DNA of 64,000 bases. It comes from Sphaerothrix epifaneia (GTDB lineage: Bacteria; Cyanobacteriota; Cyanobacteriia; Phormidesmidales; Phormidesmidaceae). The stretch is taken from the NCBI RefSeq assembly GCF_042788235.1, contig NZ_JBHZOL010000100.1:15730-79729 (forward strand), read 5' to 3'. The notes beneath the pieces were generated by a model. The model was not told the origin of the DNA. It saw only the letters and a program-made list of their open reading frames with translations, and did no database searches. This document shows positions 53,914 through 62,191 of the stretch, piece after piece. Position 1 is the first letter of the stretch. The number at the start of each line of letters is the position of its first letter. A program made the translations under genes and the position numbers.

Positions 53914-55410
53914 TTAGGGGGCGGTTTCAATAATGGGGCTAAGGTCAAGGTGAGATTCAATTGTCTCGGCTAGGGCATTTAACATGGCTTCGCGCTGTTC
54001 ACGGTGATTAGAAATCCCGGTTGGCAGAGAACCCAAGCCTCGCTGCTGGCGCAGGCGATTGAGCCAGGCTCGCCGCCAGGGGCCGTTGTCAAAAATGCCG
54101 TGTAAATAAGTGCCCCAAATTGAGAGGCTATCATCTACCACGCCCAAACTGCGGTCGTCAAACAGAGAGTGATAGACGGGCGCTTCGGTTTCTTCTTTGT
54201 CGTTAGTCACCAGTTGGGTGCGACCTTGATGAATTTCGTAGCCCACTACGGGCAGCCCAGTTTGAGGATATTTAGAGGTGACTGAACGCTGGCGGGCAAT
54301 CTTTTGCGATGTGATGACGGTGCGCAGCGGAATCAAGCCTAGTCCTTTGTAGCGACCTTCATGACCTTCAATGCCTTCGGGGTCGGCTAGCAGTTGACCC
54401 ATAATTTGAAATCCACCGCAAATGCCCATAACGGTACCACCAGCGGCTGCATAGTTTTGAATGGCTTCAGCCATGCCTGTGCGCTGGAGCAAAATTAAAT
54501 CGGCGATCGCGGCTTTAGATCCCGGCAAAATCACGGCATCTGGATACCCCAACGTTTCTTTGGGGCCGACATAGCGAACTGAAACGCTAGGTTCCGCCTC
54601 TAGCGGATCGAAGTCGGTAAAGTTAGAAATGCGAGGCAGTCGAATCACCGCGACGTTGATTTCGCTATTGTCGCTAGACTGCTGTCGATCGAGAAGCGAC
54701 AACGAATCTTCCGCCGGAAAGGATTCGTCAAGCCAGGGAATCACCCCAATCACCGGAATGCCAGTTCGTTCTTGCAACCATTCAATACCGGGCTGGAGGA
54801 GTTCTCGTTGGCCGCGAAATTTGTTGATGACGATGCCTTTAATCAGCGATCGCTCTTCTGGCTCTAATAGCTCTAGCGTGCCAACGATATGGGCAAAAAC
54901 GCCGCCGCGATCGATATCGGCAATCAAAATTGTAGGGGCTTTTAGGTAAGTGGCAACCCGCATGTTGGTGAGGTCGCGGTGCTTAAGGTTGATCTCTGCC
55001 GGACTACCTGCCCCCTCACACACAATCAGATCAAATTCTTGCCCCAAGCGAGCCAGTGATTCTTGAATGGCCTGCCAGCCCGCTTCGAAATATTGCTCAT
55101 AATAGTTGGTGGCTGTTGTACGTCCAACTGCCCGTCCTTTAAGAATGACCTGAGAAGTAGCATCCCCTTGGGGTTTAAGCAAAATTGGGTTCATTTCAAC
55201 CTGGGGGGCTACCCCAGCGGCCCAAGCTTGCACCGCTTGCGCATGGCCGATTTCTGCCCCAGTGGTGGTGACATAAGCATTAAGCGCCATGTTTTGCCCC
55301 TTAAAGGGGGAAACGCGCCAGCCTCGACGACTCAAGATACGACACAAGGCAGTGACTAACAAGGATTTACCGGCATGTGAAGTTGTCCCCACTACCATAA
55401 TTGCCTTCAT
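53914..55410 (-). CDS. cobQ: cobyric acid synthase
   Basis: 498 residues. N-terminal ATP-binding synthetase part (MVVGTTSHAGKSLLVTALCR, SPFKGQNMALNAYVTTTGAE, LIVCEGAGSPAEINLKHRDL) and a type I glutamine amidotransferase part with the nucleophile Cys in MGICGGFQIMGQ and the His in GTYLHGIFDNG. CobQ amidates four carboxylates of adenosyl-cobyrinate a,c-diamide in vitamin B12 (pseudocobalamin) synthesis. It is 503 bp from other metabolic genes and the only B12 gene in the window. Convergent with ggt, 87 bp apart. Confidence 0.95.
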   Translation of the reverse strand: MKAIMVVGTTSHAGKSLLVTALCRILSRRGWRVSPFKGQNMALNAYVTTTGAEIGHAQAVQAWAAGVAPQVEMNPILLKPQGDATSQVILKGRAVGRTTATNYYEQYFEAGWQAIQESLARLGQEFDLIVCEGAGSPAEINLKHRDLTNMRVATYLKAPTILIADIDRGGVFAHIVGTLELLEPEERSLIKGIVINKFRGQRELLQPGIEWLQERTGIPVIGVIPWLDESFPAEDSLSLLDRQQSSDNSEINVAVIRLPRISNFTDFDPLEAEPSVSVRYVGPKETLGYPDAVILPGSKAAIADLILLQRTGMAEAIQNYAAAGGTVMGICGGFQIMGQLLADPEGIEGHEGRYKGLGLIPLRTVITSQKIARQRSVTSKYPQTGLPVVGYEIHQGRTQLVTNDKEETEAPVYHSLFDDRSLGVVDDSLSIWGTYLHGIFDNGPWRRAWLNRLRQQRGLGSLPTGISNHREQREAMLNALAETIESHLDLSPIIETAP

Positions 55411-55477
55411 GCGGAGTCCTCCAGGACAGATTGCTCAAATTGGGCCAACGACTGATGCTGAGAAACGAACCTGCTGA

Positions 55478-55894
55478 TTACTGTAGCCAGTTTGGCAGCC
55501 TTAGCCAGCGGTTCAAGGCATTATATAATTGATCCCGAAGGGACGGACGCCGATCCGGAAATCCGGTTGCTGCCCACCTCTCCACCAGTTGGCGACCGAG
55601 TGGGGTCAGGCGAAAGCTATCCGTCAATCCTTGGCCATCGACTTCTCGGCGCAATAGACCGACTTGAATCAGCCAAAGCAATTCATCTTCGGCAATAAGT
55701 TCGGCTAGCGGACGCAGCGTGTAGCCGTTACTAATACCGCGATCATCTGCGATCGCTTTGATAGAGACACTTTGGCTGCGCATGTCGGCGAGTAGCTTTA
55801 GCCTGAACGGGGAACATTGCACTGCTCGGTTTGCCCGCTCAAGCGTTGCCAGTGGATACTCAATGGCGCTCACTTGCGAGGAGTTGGTGTCCAT
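55478..55894 (-). CDS. Npun_F0494 family protein
   Basis: 138 residues: YPLATLERANRAVQCSPFRL, LLADMRSQSVSIKAIADDRG and LRRDELL-type continuation, then LTPLGRQLVERWA. The sequence reads as a small winged-helix-like protein of a cyanobacterial family named after a Nostoc punctiforme gene. No function known. Upstream of cobQ on the same strand, 67 bp away. Confidence 0.75.
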   Translation of the reverse strand: MDTNSSQVSAIEYPLATLERANRAVQCSPFRLKLLADMRSQSVSIKAIADDRGISNGYTLRPLAELIAEDELLWLIQVGLLRREVDGQGLTDSFRLTPLGRQLVERWAATGFPDRRPSLRDQLYNALNRWLRLPNWLQ

Positions 55895-56144
55895 ACCACT
55901 GTTGTTTAACTATCCATGATTTTAATGGGGTTTAGGCGCAAATGCTCGGTTAACTTAGGCATTTGCCAGTCAGGAGGCGAAAAAATGCGATCGCCTCTGG
56001 GTTGCGGCAAGTCGCCTTCTAGGATTTGGTAGTGATGACTACGCTTTGCTGCAAGGAACTTTGCTATTTGTTGAGCCAGAAATCTTTCATCAAACGAGTT
56101 AAATAAGGTTAAACCTGAGTTAACGTTTGCTAAAAATTAGAAAC
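55895..56144. other. 250 bp upstream of the riboswitch
   Basis: No open reading frame of interest. It should hold the promoter of the guanidine operon; the stretch TTAACGTTTGCTAAAAATTAG near 56120-56140 is AT rich but I see no reliable -35/-10 pair. An HIP1 site is at about 55988. Confidence 0.4.
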
Positions 56145-56332
56145 CTGGCTTCTAGGGTTCCGGTTTGAAGGCGTATAGTGCTTTGCAAATGTCTGGTCCA
56201 AGAGAAGCTCCCAGCGATCGCCGCTTTAGGCTAATCAATTGAGCGATATCTTGGCGACGCTGGTTACACGGAGGGATAAAAGCCCGGGAGAGAGCAGTGG
56301 TCGTTTTCCACAGCATCTCTTCTGGGTTTTTT
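56145..56332 (+). promoter_or_regulatory. guanidine-I (ykkC) riboswitch with intrinsic terminator
   Basis: Contains the conserved ykkC/guanidine-I motifs in order: CTAGGGTTCCG (56152), GTCTGGTCCAAGAGA (56191), and ACACGGAGGGATAAAAGCCC (56266) followed by GGGAGA. CCAGCGATCGCC (56211-) and GGCGACGCTGG (56253-) pair to form the second helix. The end of the aptamer (CCCGGGAGAGAGCAGTGG, 56283-) also pairs with CCACAGCATCTCTTCTGGG, followed by TTTTTT (56327-56332), a terminator that excludes the aptamer's last helix. Guanidine binding should therefore prevent termination and switch on the downstream genes. Confidence 0.92.
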
Positions 56333-56499
56333 AGTCAAGGGTCTGGCCCTGTCAGGTCTGAGCTTTAGGGCAATACTCAACCCTGATCGCCGCTACTTTC
56401 CCCCAGGGTTTCTAGCCAGAGCCTCTCCCTGCCGTCCATTCTTCCCGGCTTGATTTCATTGCCTTCCTTGCTGCCTTATACCTCTATTACGGGTCTGTT

Positions 56500-57690
56500 A
56501 TGACTGAAGAATCTCGTACGCCTGCCTCTAGCTCTGATTCGGCTGCTACAGAAGCCAACCAAGCCTTAGCCAAAGAAGCTCAACTGCCGCTGACGGGCTG
56601 GCAGCAGGAGGTTTCTCAAGGTTTAGAGTTTGGCCTAGAAGCCGCAGAGAGTATCCGCGATCGCTCAATTTCTACCTTTTCGCGAGGTGAACTGCCCCAC
56701 TTCGCTGGAATTAATACCTTTCTCAAAGCGCCCTACATTGAAGACGTCCGCAAAGTAGGAAACTACGATGTGGCGATCGTCGGTGTCCCGCACGACTCTG
56801 GCACCACTTATCGCCCTGGTACCCGCTTTGGGCCTCAAGGGATTCGCCGCATTTCGGCTCTTTATACGCCCTACAACTTTGAGCTAGGCGTAGATCTGCG
56901 AGAGCAAATTACCCTTTGCGATGTTGGCGATATTTTTACCATTCCAGCCAATAACGAAAAGTCTTTTGACCAAATTTCCAAAGGCATTGCCCACATTTTT
57001 AGCTCAGGCGCGTTCCCGATCATTTTAGGCGGCGATCATTCCATTGGCTTTCCCACAGTGCGGGGCATTTGCCGCCACCTGGGAGACAAAAAAGTGGGCA
57101 TTATTCACTTCGATCGCCATGTTGACACCCAAGAAACCGACCTCGACGAGCGCATGCACACCTGCCCTTGGTTCCACGCTACCAACATGGCCAATGCCCC
57201 AGCCAAAAACCTGGTACAGCTCGGTATTGGCGGCTGGCAGGTACCGCGTCAGGGGGTTAAGGTTTGCCGTGAACGGGCGACTAACATTTTGACCGTTACC
57301 GACATTATGGAAATGGGCTTAGACGCGGCGGCTGACTTTGCCTTAGAAAAAGCGCTAGACGGTACCGACTGTGTCTGGATTAGCTTTGATATTGACTGCA
57401 TTGACGCTGGGTTTGTCCCTGGCACAGGCTGGCCGGAACCCGGTGGCTTGCTGCCTCGTGAAGCCCTGTATCTGCTCAAAAAGATTGTGCAAAATGCCCC
57501 CATTTGTGGCCTGGAAGTGGTAGAAGTCTCGCCTCCCTATGATGTCAGCGATATGACGGCGCTGATGGCGACTCGCGTGATTTGTGACACGATGGCGCAT
57601 CTGGTGGTTTCAGGCCAGCTACCCCGTTCAGAAAAGCCTGCCTATATTCAGGCTGAAGCCAATATGAATGTCGATCAGCGGTGGTCTTAA
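56500..57690 (+). CDS. gdmH: Ni-dependent guanidine hydrolase (arginase/agmatinase family)
   Basis: 396 residues. Ureohydrolase fold with metal-binding segments ILGGDHSIGFPTVRGI, HFDRHVDTQETDLDERMHTC (HxDxHxD pattern with Arg where agmatinases usually have Ala) and SFDIDCIDAGFVPGTGWPEP. An N-terminal extension of about 60 residues precedes FSRGELPHFAGINTFLKAPY. Such proteins were long called agmatinase (speB); the Synechocystis homologue Sll1077 was shown to be a Ni2+-dependent guanidine hydrolase giving ammonium and urea. The guanidine-I riboswitch directly upstream and the HypA/HypB-like genes after it support that identity here. The ATG follows a 167 base leader with no strong Shine-Dalgarno. 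Confidence 0.88.
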   Translation: MTEESRTPASSSDSAATEANQALAKEAQLPLTGWQQEVSQGLEFGLEAAESIRDRSISTFSRGELPHFAGINTFLKAPYIEDVRKVGNYDVAIVGVPHDSGTTYRPGTRFGPQGIRRISALYTPYNFELGVDLREQITLCDVGDIFTIPANNEKSFDQISKGIAHIFSSGAFPIILGGDHSIGFPTVRGICRHLGDKKVGIIHFDRHVDTQETDLDERMHTCPWFHATNMANAPAKNLVQLGIGGWQVPRQGVKVCRERATNILTVTDIMEMGLDAAADFALEKALDGTDCVWISFDIDCIDAGFVPGTGWPEPGGLLPREALYLLKKIVQNAPICGLEVVEVSPPYDVSDMTALMATRVICDTMAHLVVSGQLPRSEKPAYIQAEANMNVDQRWS

Positions 57691-57693
57691 GCT

Positions 57694-58080
57694 ATGCATG
57701 AAGTGGATATGACCAAAGCTTTGATTCTCACCGTGCGTGACTGGTGGGAGTCGCAGCCAGCGTCCCCCCAGATTGAAAAAATTCATCTAATGGTGGGTCA
57801 ATTTACCTGTGTTGAGCCTGCCAGTTTGCAATATGCCTTTCAAGCCCAAGTTCAAAGCACGTTTTTGGCTAAAGCTGAATTGGTGATTCAAGAGGTGCCG
57901 CTGGTGGCATTTTGTCACGCTTGTCAGCAGGAATATGCACCGCAGATAGGGTTGCAGTATGCGTGCCCCACCTGTCAGTCACCAATGGAAGAGATTCGTG
58001 CTGGCCGAGAGCTAAAAATCGATCGCATTGAATGTACTCAACCTGCTGCTGGGGCTAATTCTGGCAAGCTGCGGCCATAA
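57694..58080 (+). CDS. ghaA: HypA-like nickel chaperone for guanidine hydrolase
   Basis: 128 residues. The N terminus MHEVDMTKAL keeps the MHE nickel site of HypA; the zinc domain has two CxxC pairs, CHACQQEYAPQ and CPTCQSP. HypA delivers Ni to hydrogenase, but here the gene sits 3 bp after gdmH and no hydrogenase gene is near, which matches GhaA, the activation protein of guanidine hydrolase. The C-terminal tail (QPAAGANSGKLRP) is not conserved. Assignment rests on context. Confidence 0.85.
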   Translation: MHEVDMTKALILTVRDWWESQPASPQIEKIHLMVGQFTCVEPASLQYAFQAQVQSTFLAKAELVIQEVPLVAFCHACQQEYAPQIGLQYACPTCQSPMEEIRAGRELKIDRIECTQPAAGANSGKLRP

Positions 58081-58273
58081 GGACTGGCTTGGTCAAGCTG
58101 TTGTTTAATTAAAATGCGATCGCCTTTGCTAACCCTGTTTTGATAGCGGTAGCCACCAGCGTTGAAACCTTTAAGTGCTGAAAGCCGCTGACCCAAAAGC
58201 TTTCCGTCTGCCCTCAGCCTGCTGCTTTTAGCTATACCTGCTTGCGATCGCCTGCCCTGTCTAGATTCAACTC
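58081..58273. other. 193 bp gap inside the guanidine operon
   Basis: Between the HypA-like and HypB-like genes. Contains copy B of the dispersed repeat and HIP1 sites at about 58116 and 58245. No coding sequence is seen. All genes here run the same way, so it is probably transcribed. Confidence 0.5.
58143..58236 (+). repeat. dispersed intergenic repeat, copy B
   Basis: Reads GGTAGCCACCAGCGTTGAAA, then GCTGAAAGCCGCTGACCCAA, then CTTTCCGTCTGCCCTCAGCC and TGCTGCTTTTAGCTATA. It aligns to copy A over about 94 bp with roughly three quarters identity (counted by eye). It interrupts the guanidine operon. Confidence 0.65.
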
Positions 58274-58969
58274 ATGCACCAAACCTTTGACGCTGCCCTG
58301 GGCATCAACCTGCTCCATGCCAACCAGACCGATGCCGAACACAACCAGGCTCACTTTGACCAATGGGGCATTACCTGCTTAAACCTGATGAGCAGCCCTG
58401 GGGCAGGTAAAACTGCTTTGCTAGAGCGGACTGTGGCCGCTTTGAGTTCGCAAATTACCCTAGCGGTGATTGAAGGCGATATGACCACCGAACTCGACGC
58501 CGATCGCCTGCGTCAGTTCAACGTGCCTGTGATTGCCATTAATACCGGACGAGCCTGCCATCTCGACGCCAAAATGGTGGCGGGCGGGCTGCATCAGCTT
58601 AGCCAACAATACACGCCTACAGACTTTGAGTTGGTGATTGTCGAAAACGTGGGTAATCTGGTTTGCCCTGCCGAATTTGAAGTGGGTGAACATGCCAAAG
58701 TCGCCCTCCTGAGTGTTACCGAAGGCGAAGACAAACCGCTGAAATATCCCATCATGTTTCGCGAAGCCGACTGCTTGCTGATCACTAAAACTGACTTAGC
58801 CCCTTACCTCGACATTGATTTAAACCAAATCGAAGCCAATGTCAGGCAGGTGAACCCCCAGGTGACGGTGATTCCAGTTTCGGCTAAGTCAGGAGACGGC
58901 TTGCCGCTTTGGTTTGACTGGGTAAAAACTTTTGTCGCAGCGCGATCGCGCTGCGAAAGCTGTAACTAA
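58274..58969 (+). CDS. ghaB: HypB-like GTPase, nickel chaperone for guanidine hydrolase
   Basis: 231 residues. GTPase P loop SSPGAGKTALLERTV, then IEGDMTTELDADRLR, the metal-site region NTGRACHLDAKMV (Cys and His), ENVGNLVCPAEFEVGEH and SVTEGEDKPLKYP, and TKTDLAPYLDI as the NKxD-type guanine motif. These are HypB features without an N-terminal His-rich tail. In the guanidine hydrolase set this is GhaB, which with GhaA loads Ni into GdmH. Start ATG at 58274. It ends 16 bp before the binding-protein gene. Confidence 0.86.
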   Translation: MHQTFDAALGINLLHANQTDAEHNQAHFDQWGITCLNLMSSPGAGKTALLERTVAALSSQITLAVIEGDMTTELDADRLRQFNVPVIAINTGRACHLDAKMVAGGLHQLSQQYTPTDFELVIVENVGNLVCPAEFEVGEHAKVALLSVTEGEDKPLKYPIMFREADCLLITKTDLAPYLDIDLNQIEANVRQVNPQVTVIPVSAKSGDGLPLWFDWVKTFVAARSRCESCN

Positions 58970-58985
58970 ATACGAGGTAACAACG

Positions 58986-60038
58986 ATGAATCGACGCCGA
59001 TTAATTCCGCTTTGTTTAGCCTTTCTCTGCACTGTGCTGGTTACAGTTGGCTGCGGCCAGCGTACCTCTGAGCCAGAGACCCCCGCCGAAGAAGCTGCAG
59101 AACCCGCTGTCGAACAGGTTGATGATCAGCCAATTCGCATGGGCTATAGCAGTTGGGCGGGCTGGTGGCCGTGGGCGATCGCTGAGGAAGAAGGACTCTT
59201 TGCCGCCAATGGCTTGAATGTGGAGCTAATCTGGTTTGATGGCTACCTAGAATCGATGGAATCGCTCGCTTCTGGGCGACTTGACGCCAACTGCCAAACC
59301 CTCAACGACACAATTTCATTTGCCGCCGATGCTGTTAACGGTGAAGTGGCGGTGCTGGTTAACGACAACTCAGCCGGCAACGACAAGGTGATTGTGGCTG
59401 AAGAAATTAACAGCGTGCCTGATTTGCAAGGCAAAGAAGTGGCGCTCGAAGAAGGCGTCGTCGGTGACTTTTTGCTATCACTTGCCCTCGAAGATGCCGG
59501 ACTCTCTCGCGATGATGTCACCATTCGCAACTTAGAAACCGGAGCCGCTGCCTCAGCTTTTGCTGCCGGACAAACCGATGCTTTTTCGGGCTGGGTGCCG
59601 TTTTGGGCTACAGCGCTAGAGCGCGAAGGCAGCAAAGAACTGCTTAGCTCTGAGCAATTTCCAGGAGCGATCCCCGACTTGCTGGTGGTGACTCAAACCC
59701 TGATCGATGAGCGGCCTGATCAGGTGCAAGCGCTGGTCAAAACCTGGTTTGACGTTCGCGCCTTTATGACCGAAAACCCCGAAGCCGCCAACGCCATCAT
59801 GGCCAAGCGAGCCAGCGTCAGCCCGGATGAGTTTGACCTTTATCTCGAAGGCACGCGCTTTTTCACCATCGAAGACAACTTAGAAGCCTTTAGCAGTGGC
59901 GAAGAGATGCAATACATGTCGTTTGCTGCCCAAAAGATGGCTGACTTTATGGTGAGTGTGGGTTTTATTCCAGAGGTGCCCGATTTAGAAGTGATCTTAG
60001 ATGATCAGTTTGTGCAAGCCTATGCCGAGTCTGCGTAG
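58986..60038 (+). CDS. ABC transporter substrate-binding lipoprotein, probably for guanidine
   Basis: About 350 residues. Signal peptide with a lipobox (CLAFLCTVLVTVGCGQRT), an acidic linker, then an NMT1/SsuA-like binding domain: IRMGYSSWAGWWPWAIAEEE, ESMESLASGRLDANCQTLND and FAAGQTDAFSGWVPFW. The Trp-rich motif (SSWAGWWPW) could stack on a flat cation. In Synechocystis the matching gene sll1080 lies after the HypB-like gene and the transporter takes up guanidine. ATG at 58986 follows AGGTAA; the frame is open further upstream but overlaps ghaB. Confidence 0.85.
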   Translation: MNRRRLIPLCLAFLCTVLVTVGCGQRTSEPETPAEEAAEPAVEQVDDQPIRMGYSSWAGWWPWAIAEEEGLFAANGLNVELIWFDGYLESMESLASGRLDANCQTLNDTISFAADAVNGEVAVLVNDNSAGNDKVIVAEEINSVPDLQGKEVALEEGVVGDFLLSLALEDAGLSRDDVTIRNLETGAAASAFAAGQTDAFSGWVPFWATALEREGSKELLSSEQFPGAIPDLLVVTQTLIDERPDQVQALVKTWFDVRAFMTENPEAANAIMAKRASVSPDEFDLYLEGTRFFTIEDNLEAFSSGEEMQYMSFAAQKMADFMVSVGFIPEVPDLEVILDDQFVQAYAESA

Positions 60039-60114
60039 CCTTTGATGCAATCCCCATCTCGATGTCTTTGGCAAGATGGAGACGTTTTCCTGTAGCGATT
60101 AACCCTTAACAACT

Positions 60115-60957
60115 ATGGCAAACCCGGCAGCGAATCCGCTCGAGTCGGTTGCAACGGTGCAAAGCAATCTCAAGCCCACGGTATTTTGGCGCATTGGGGA
60201 GGAAGTGCCGCGATCGCTGAGTCTTTTGCTTTTGTGCTTGTCGATTGCAATTCCGTTTGGCTTGTGGTGGGGGTTGGCCAGTTCGGGCTGGGTTAACCCT
60301 AAGTTTTTGCCGTCTCCGGTAATGGTGATCCAGGCTCTAATTGAGCTTTGGACGCAGGGCTACTTGCTAGGAGATACGCTGGCTAGCTTTGGCCGGGTGC
60401 TGGCTGGCTTTGTTTTGGCTGGGATATTGTCTGTACCCCTGGGGATTGCGATGGGGGCTTTTCCCAGCATTCGGGCACTGTTTGAACCGATTATTGGCAT
60501 TGTTCGCTATATGCCTGCTCCGGCCTTTATTCCACTTTTAATTATTTATCTGGGGCTGGGGGAAGAACCGAAAATCGCCTTAATTTTCATTGGCACAGTT
60601 TTCTTTAACACGCTGATGATTATGGATGCGGTTAAGTTTGTGCCCAAAGACCTAATTGAAACCACTTACACGCTGGGGGGTAAGCGCCGCCAAATTTTGT
60701 TTCAGGTGATTGCCCCTTATGTGTTGCCTAACATTATCGACACCTTTCGCATCAACATGGCCTCTTCCTGGAATTTAGTGGTCGTGGCGGAGTTGGTGGC
60801 GGCAGAGGTGGGCTTGGGTAAACGCATCTTGATTGCTCAAAAGTTTTTTAGAACCGACGAAATTTTTGCTTGTTTGATTGTGCTGGGGCTGATTGGCTTT
60901 TTGATGGATTTATCTTTGCGCTGGTTGCTAAAGCTCACTTGCAAATGGGCGCTGTAA
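60115..60957 (+). CDS. ABC transporter permease, probably for guanidine
   Basis: 280 residues, about six membrane helices, of the SsuC/TauC type. The EAA-like loop lies in IETTYTLGGKRRQILFQVIA, which contacts the ATPase. Also LWWGLASSGWVNPKFLPSPV near the N terminus. It follows the binding-protein gene by 76 bp. No ATPase gene comes next, unlike Synechocystis sll1081-sll1082, so the energising subunit must be encoded elsewhere. Confidence 0.86.
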   Translation: MANPAANPLESVATVQSNLKPTVFWRIGEEVPRSLSLLLLCLSIAIPFGLWWGLASSGWVNPKFLPSPVMVIQALIELWTQGYLLGDTLASFGRVLAGFVLAGILSVPLGIAMGAFPSIRALFEPIIGIVRYMPAPAFIPLLIIYLGLGEEPKIALIFIGTVFFNTLMIMDAVKFVPKDLIETTYTLGGKRRQILFQVIAPYVLPNIIDTFRINMASSWNLVVVAELVAAEVGLGKRILIAQKFFRTDEIFACLIVLGLIGFLMDLSLRWLLKLTCKWAL

Positions 60958-61027
60958 CCAACAGGTGATAAATTCGTGAGGGACAGAAAGGTCTGCCCTG
61001 CGATCGCCCGTCTCAACCAGACCCAGC

Positions 61028-62062
61028 ATGGACGCTTTACAACTTTTGCTTTACCTCGCTCTAGCGATTGTCTCAACCACTGTCGTTTGGAAGTCGAGTG
61101 CCCTGCTAGAAGAAGCTTCAGAAAAGCTAGCCCTCTATTATCAGCTACCCGAAGTGGTGCAAGGGGCGGTGATCGCAGCGGTGGGGTCTAGTTTTCCAGA
61201 GTTGTCAAGTACGGTGCTGGCAACTTTAGTTCACGGGGAATTTGAGTTGGGGATTGCCGCAATTGTCGGCTCTGCTATCTTTAACATTTTGGTGATTCCG
61301 GGGGTTTCGGGTTTGCTGGGGGGGCGCTTGGCCGCCGATCGCCTGTTGGTTTACAAAGACGCTCAGTTTTATATCACCAGTGTCACAGTGTTGCTTTTGG
61401 CCTTTACCTTTGCCTTAATCTACAACCCTGTGCCCAATACCGAGTGGGAGGGCTTAATGACCCGCCCGATTGCCCTCATGCCCCTAGCAATGTACGGACT
61501 TTATATTTTTTTGCAGCAGCAAGATACGGCAGAATATCAGGCTGAGTTGGGGGGGCATCCCGAAAATTTGGCTAGACGAGAGATCAACCCAGGCCGACAG
61601 TGGCTACGTCTGTTGCTGAGTTTGGTGCTGATTGTCTTTAGTGTGGAGGGTTTGGTGCGATCGGCGATCGGTTTTGGTGAACTTTTCAATACGCCGACGT
61701 TTCTTTGGGGCTTAACGGTGATCGCGGCGGGTACTAGCTTGCCAGATATGCTGGTGAGCATTCGGGCGGCGAAAAAGGGGCAAGGCACAATCAGTTTAGC
61801 CAACGTCTTGGGCAGCAATATTTTTGATCTGCTGGTGGCGATTCCGGTCGGGGTGTTGATTGCCGGGGCTTCGCCAATTGATTTTGCGGTGGCCGCACCG
61901 ATGATGGCGATTCTAACCTTTGCCACGATTGTTTTGTTTGCCTTTATGCGTACGGGGCTGATGTTGCAAAAGCGTGAAAGCGTGGTGCTGCTGGGGCTAT
62001 ATGTGGGCTTTGTGATCTGGATGTTTTTAGAAACGTTTGGCGTTACCAGCGTGGTGCTTTGA
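61028..62062 (+). CDS. calcium/sodium:proton or cation exchanger (CaCA family)
   Basis: 344 residues with about ten membrane helices and the two alpha repeats: GAVIAAVGSSFPELSSTVLA with GSAIFNILVIPG, and GLTVIAAGTSLPDMLVSIRA with GSNIFDLLVAIP. The paired Glu/Asp-containing motifs are the ion-binding residues of CaCA exchangers such as YrbG. Its cation (Ca2+, Na+/K+) is not known. Starts 70 bp after the permease and in the same direction, but it is probably a separate function. Confidence 0.88.
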   Translation: MDALQLLLYLALAIVSTTVVWKSSALLEEASEKLALYYQLPEVVQGAVIAAVGSSFPELSSTVLATLVHGEFELGIAAIVGSAIFNILVIPGVSGLLGGRLAADRLLVYKDAQFYITSVTVLLLAFTFALIYNPVPNTEWEGLMTRPIALMPLAMYGLYIFLQQQDTAEYQAELGGHPENLARREINPGRQWLRLLLSLVLIVFSVEGLVRSAIGFGELFNTPTFLWGLTVIAAGTSLPDMLVSIRAAKKGQGTISLANVLGSNIFDLLVAIPVGVLIAGASPIDFAVAAPMMAILTFATIVLFAFMRTGLMLQKRESVVLLGLYVGFVIWMFLETFGVTSVVL

Positions 62063-62191
62063 GTTTAGCCCCAAACTTGTTCATCGCGGCTTTGCCTGCA
62101 TCAGGGTGAGGTTAAACTCCCCCATTGTTAGCTGGAGAGTTCTCTCTTTGGCGATCGCAGTCGCTCTCTAAAACCTAGATACAAGACAACC
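62063..62191. other. short convergent gap before the phosphotransferase-like gene
   Basis: 129 bp between convergent stops. HIP1 site near 62152. No terminator with a clear T run was found. Confidence 0.3.

Noticed and set aside
56500..57690. Annotation of this gene as agmatinase (speB)
   Set aside because: The fold fits, but the guanidine-I riboswitch and the HypA/HypB-like genes downstream point to guanidine hydrolase; agmatine activity is not excluded by sequence alone.
57694..58969. Hydrogenase maturation role of the HypA/HypB-like proteins
   Set aside because: No hydrogenase or other hyp genes are in the window, and the position next to gdmH fits GhaA/GhaB better.
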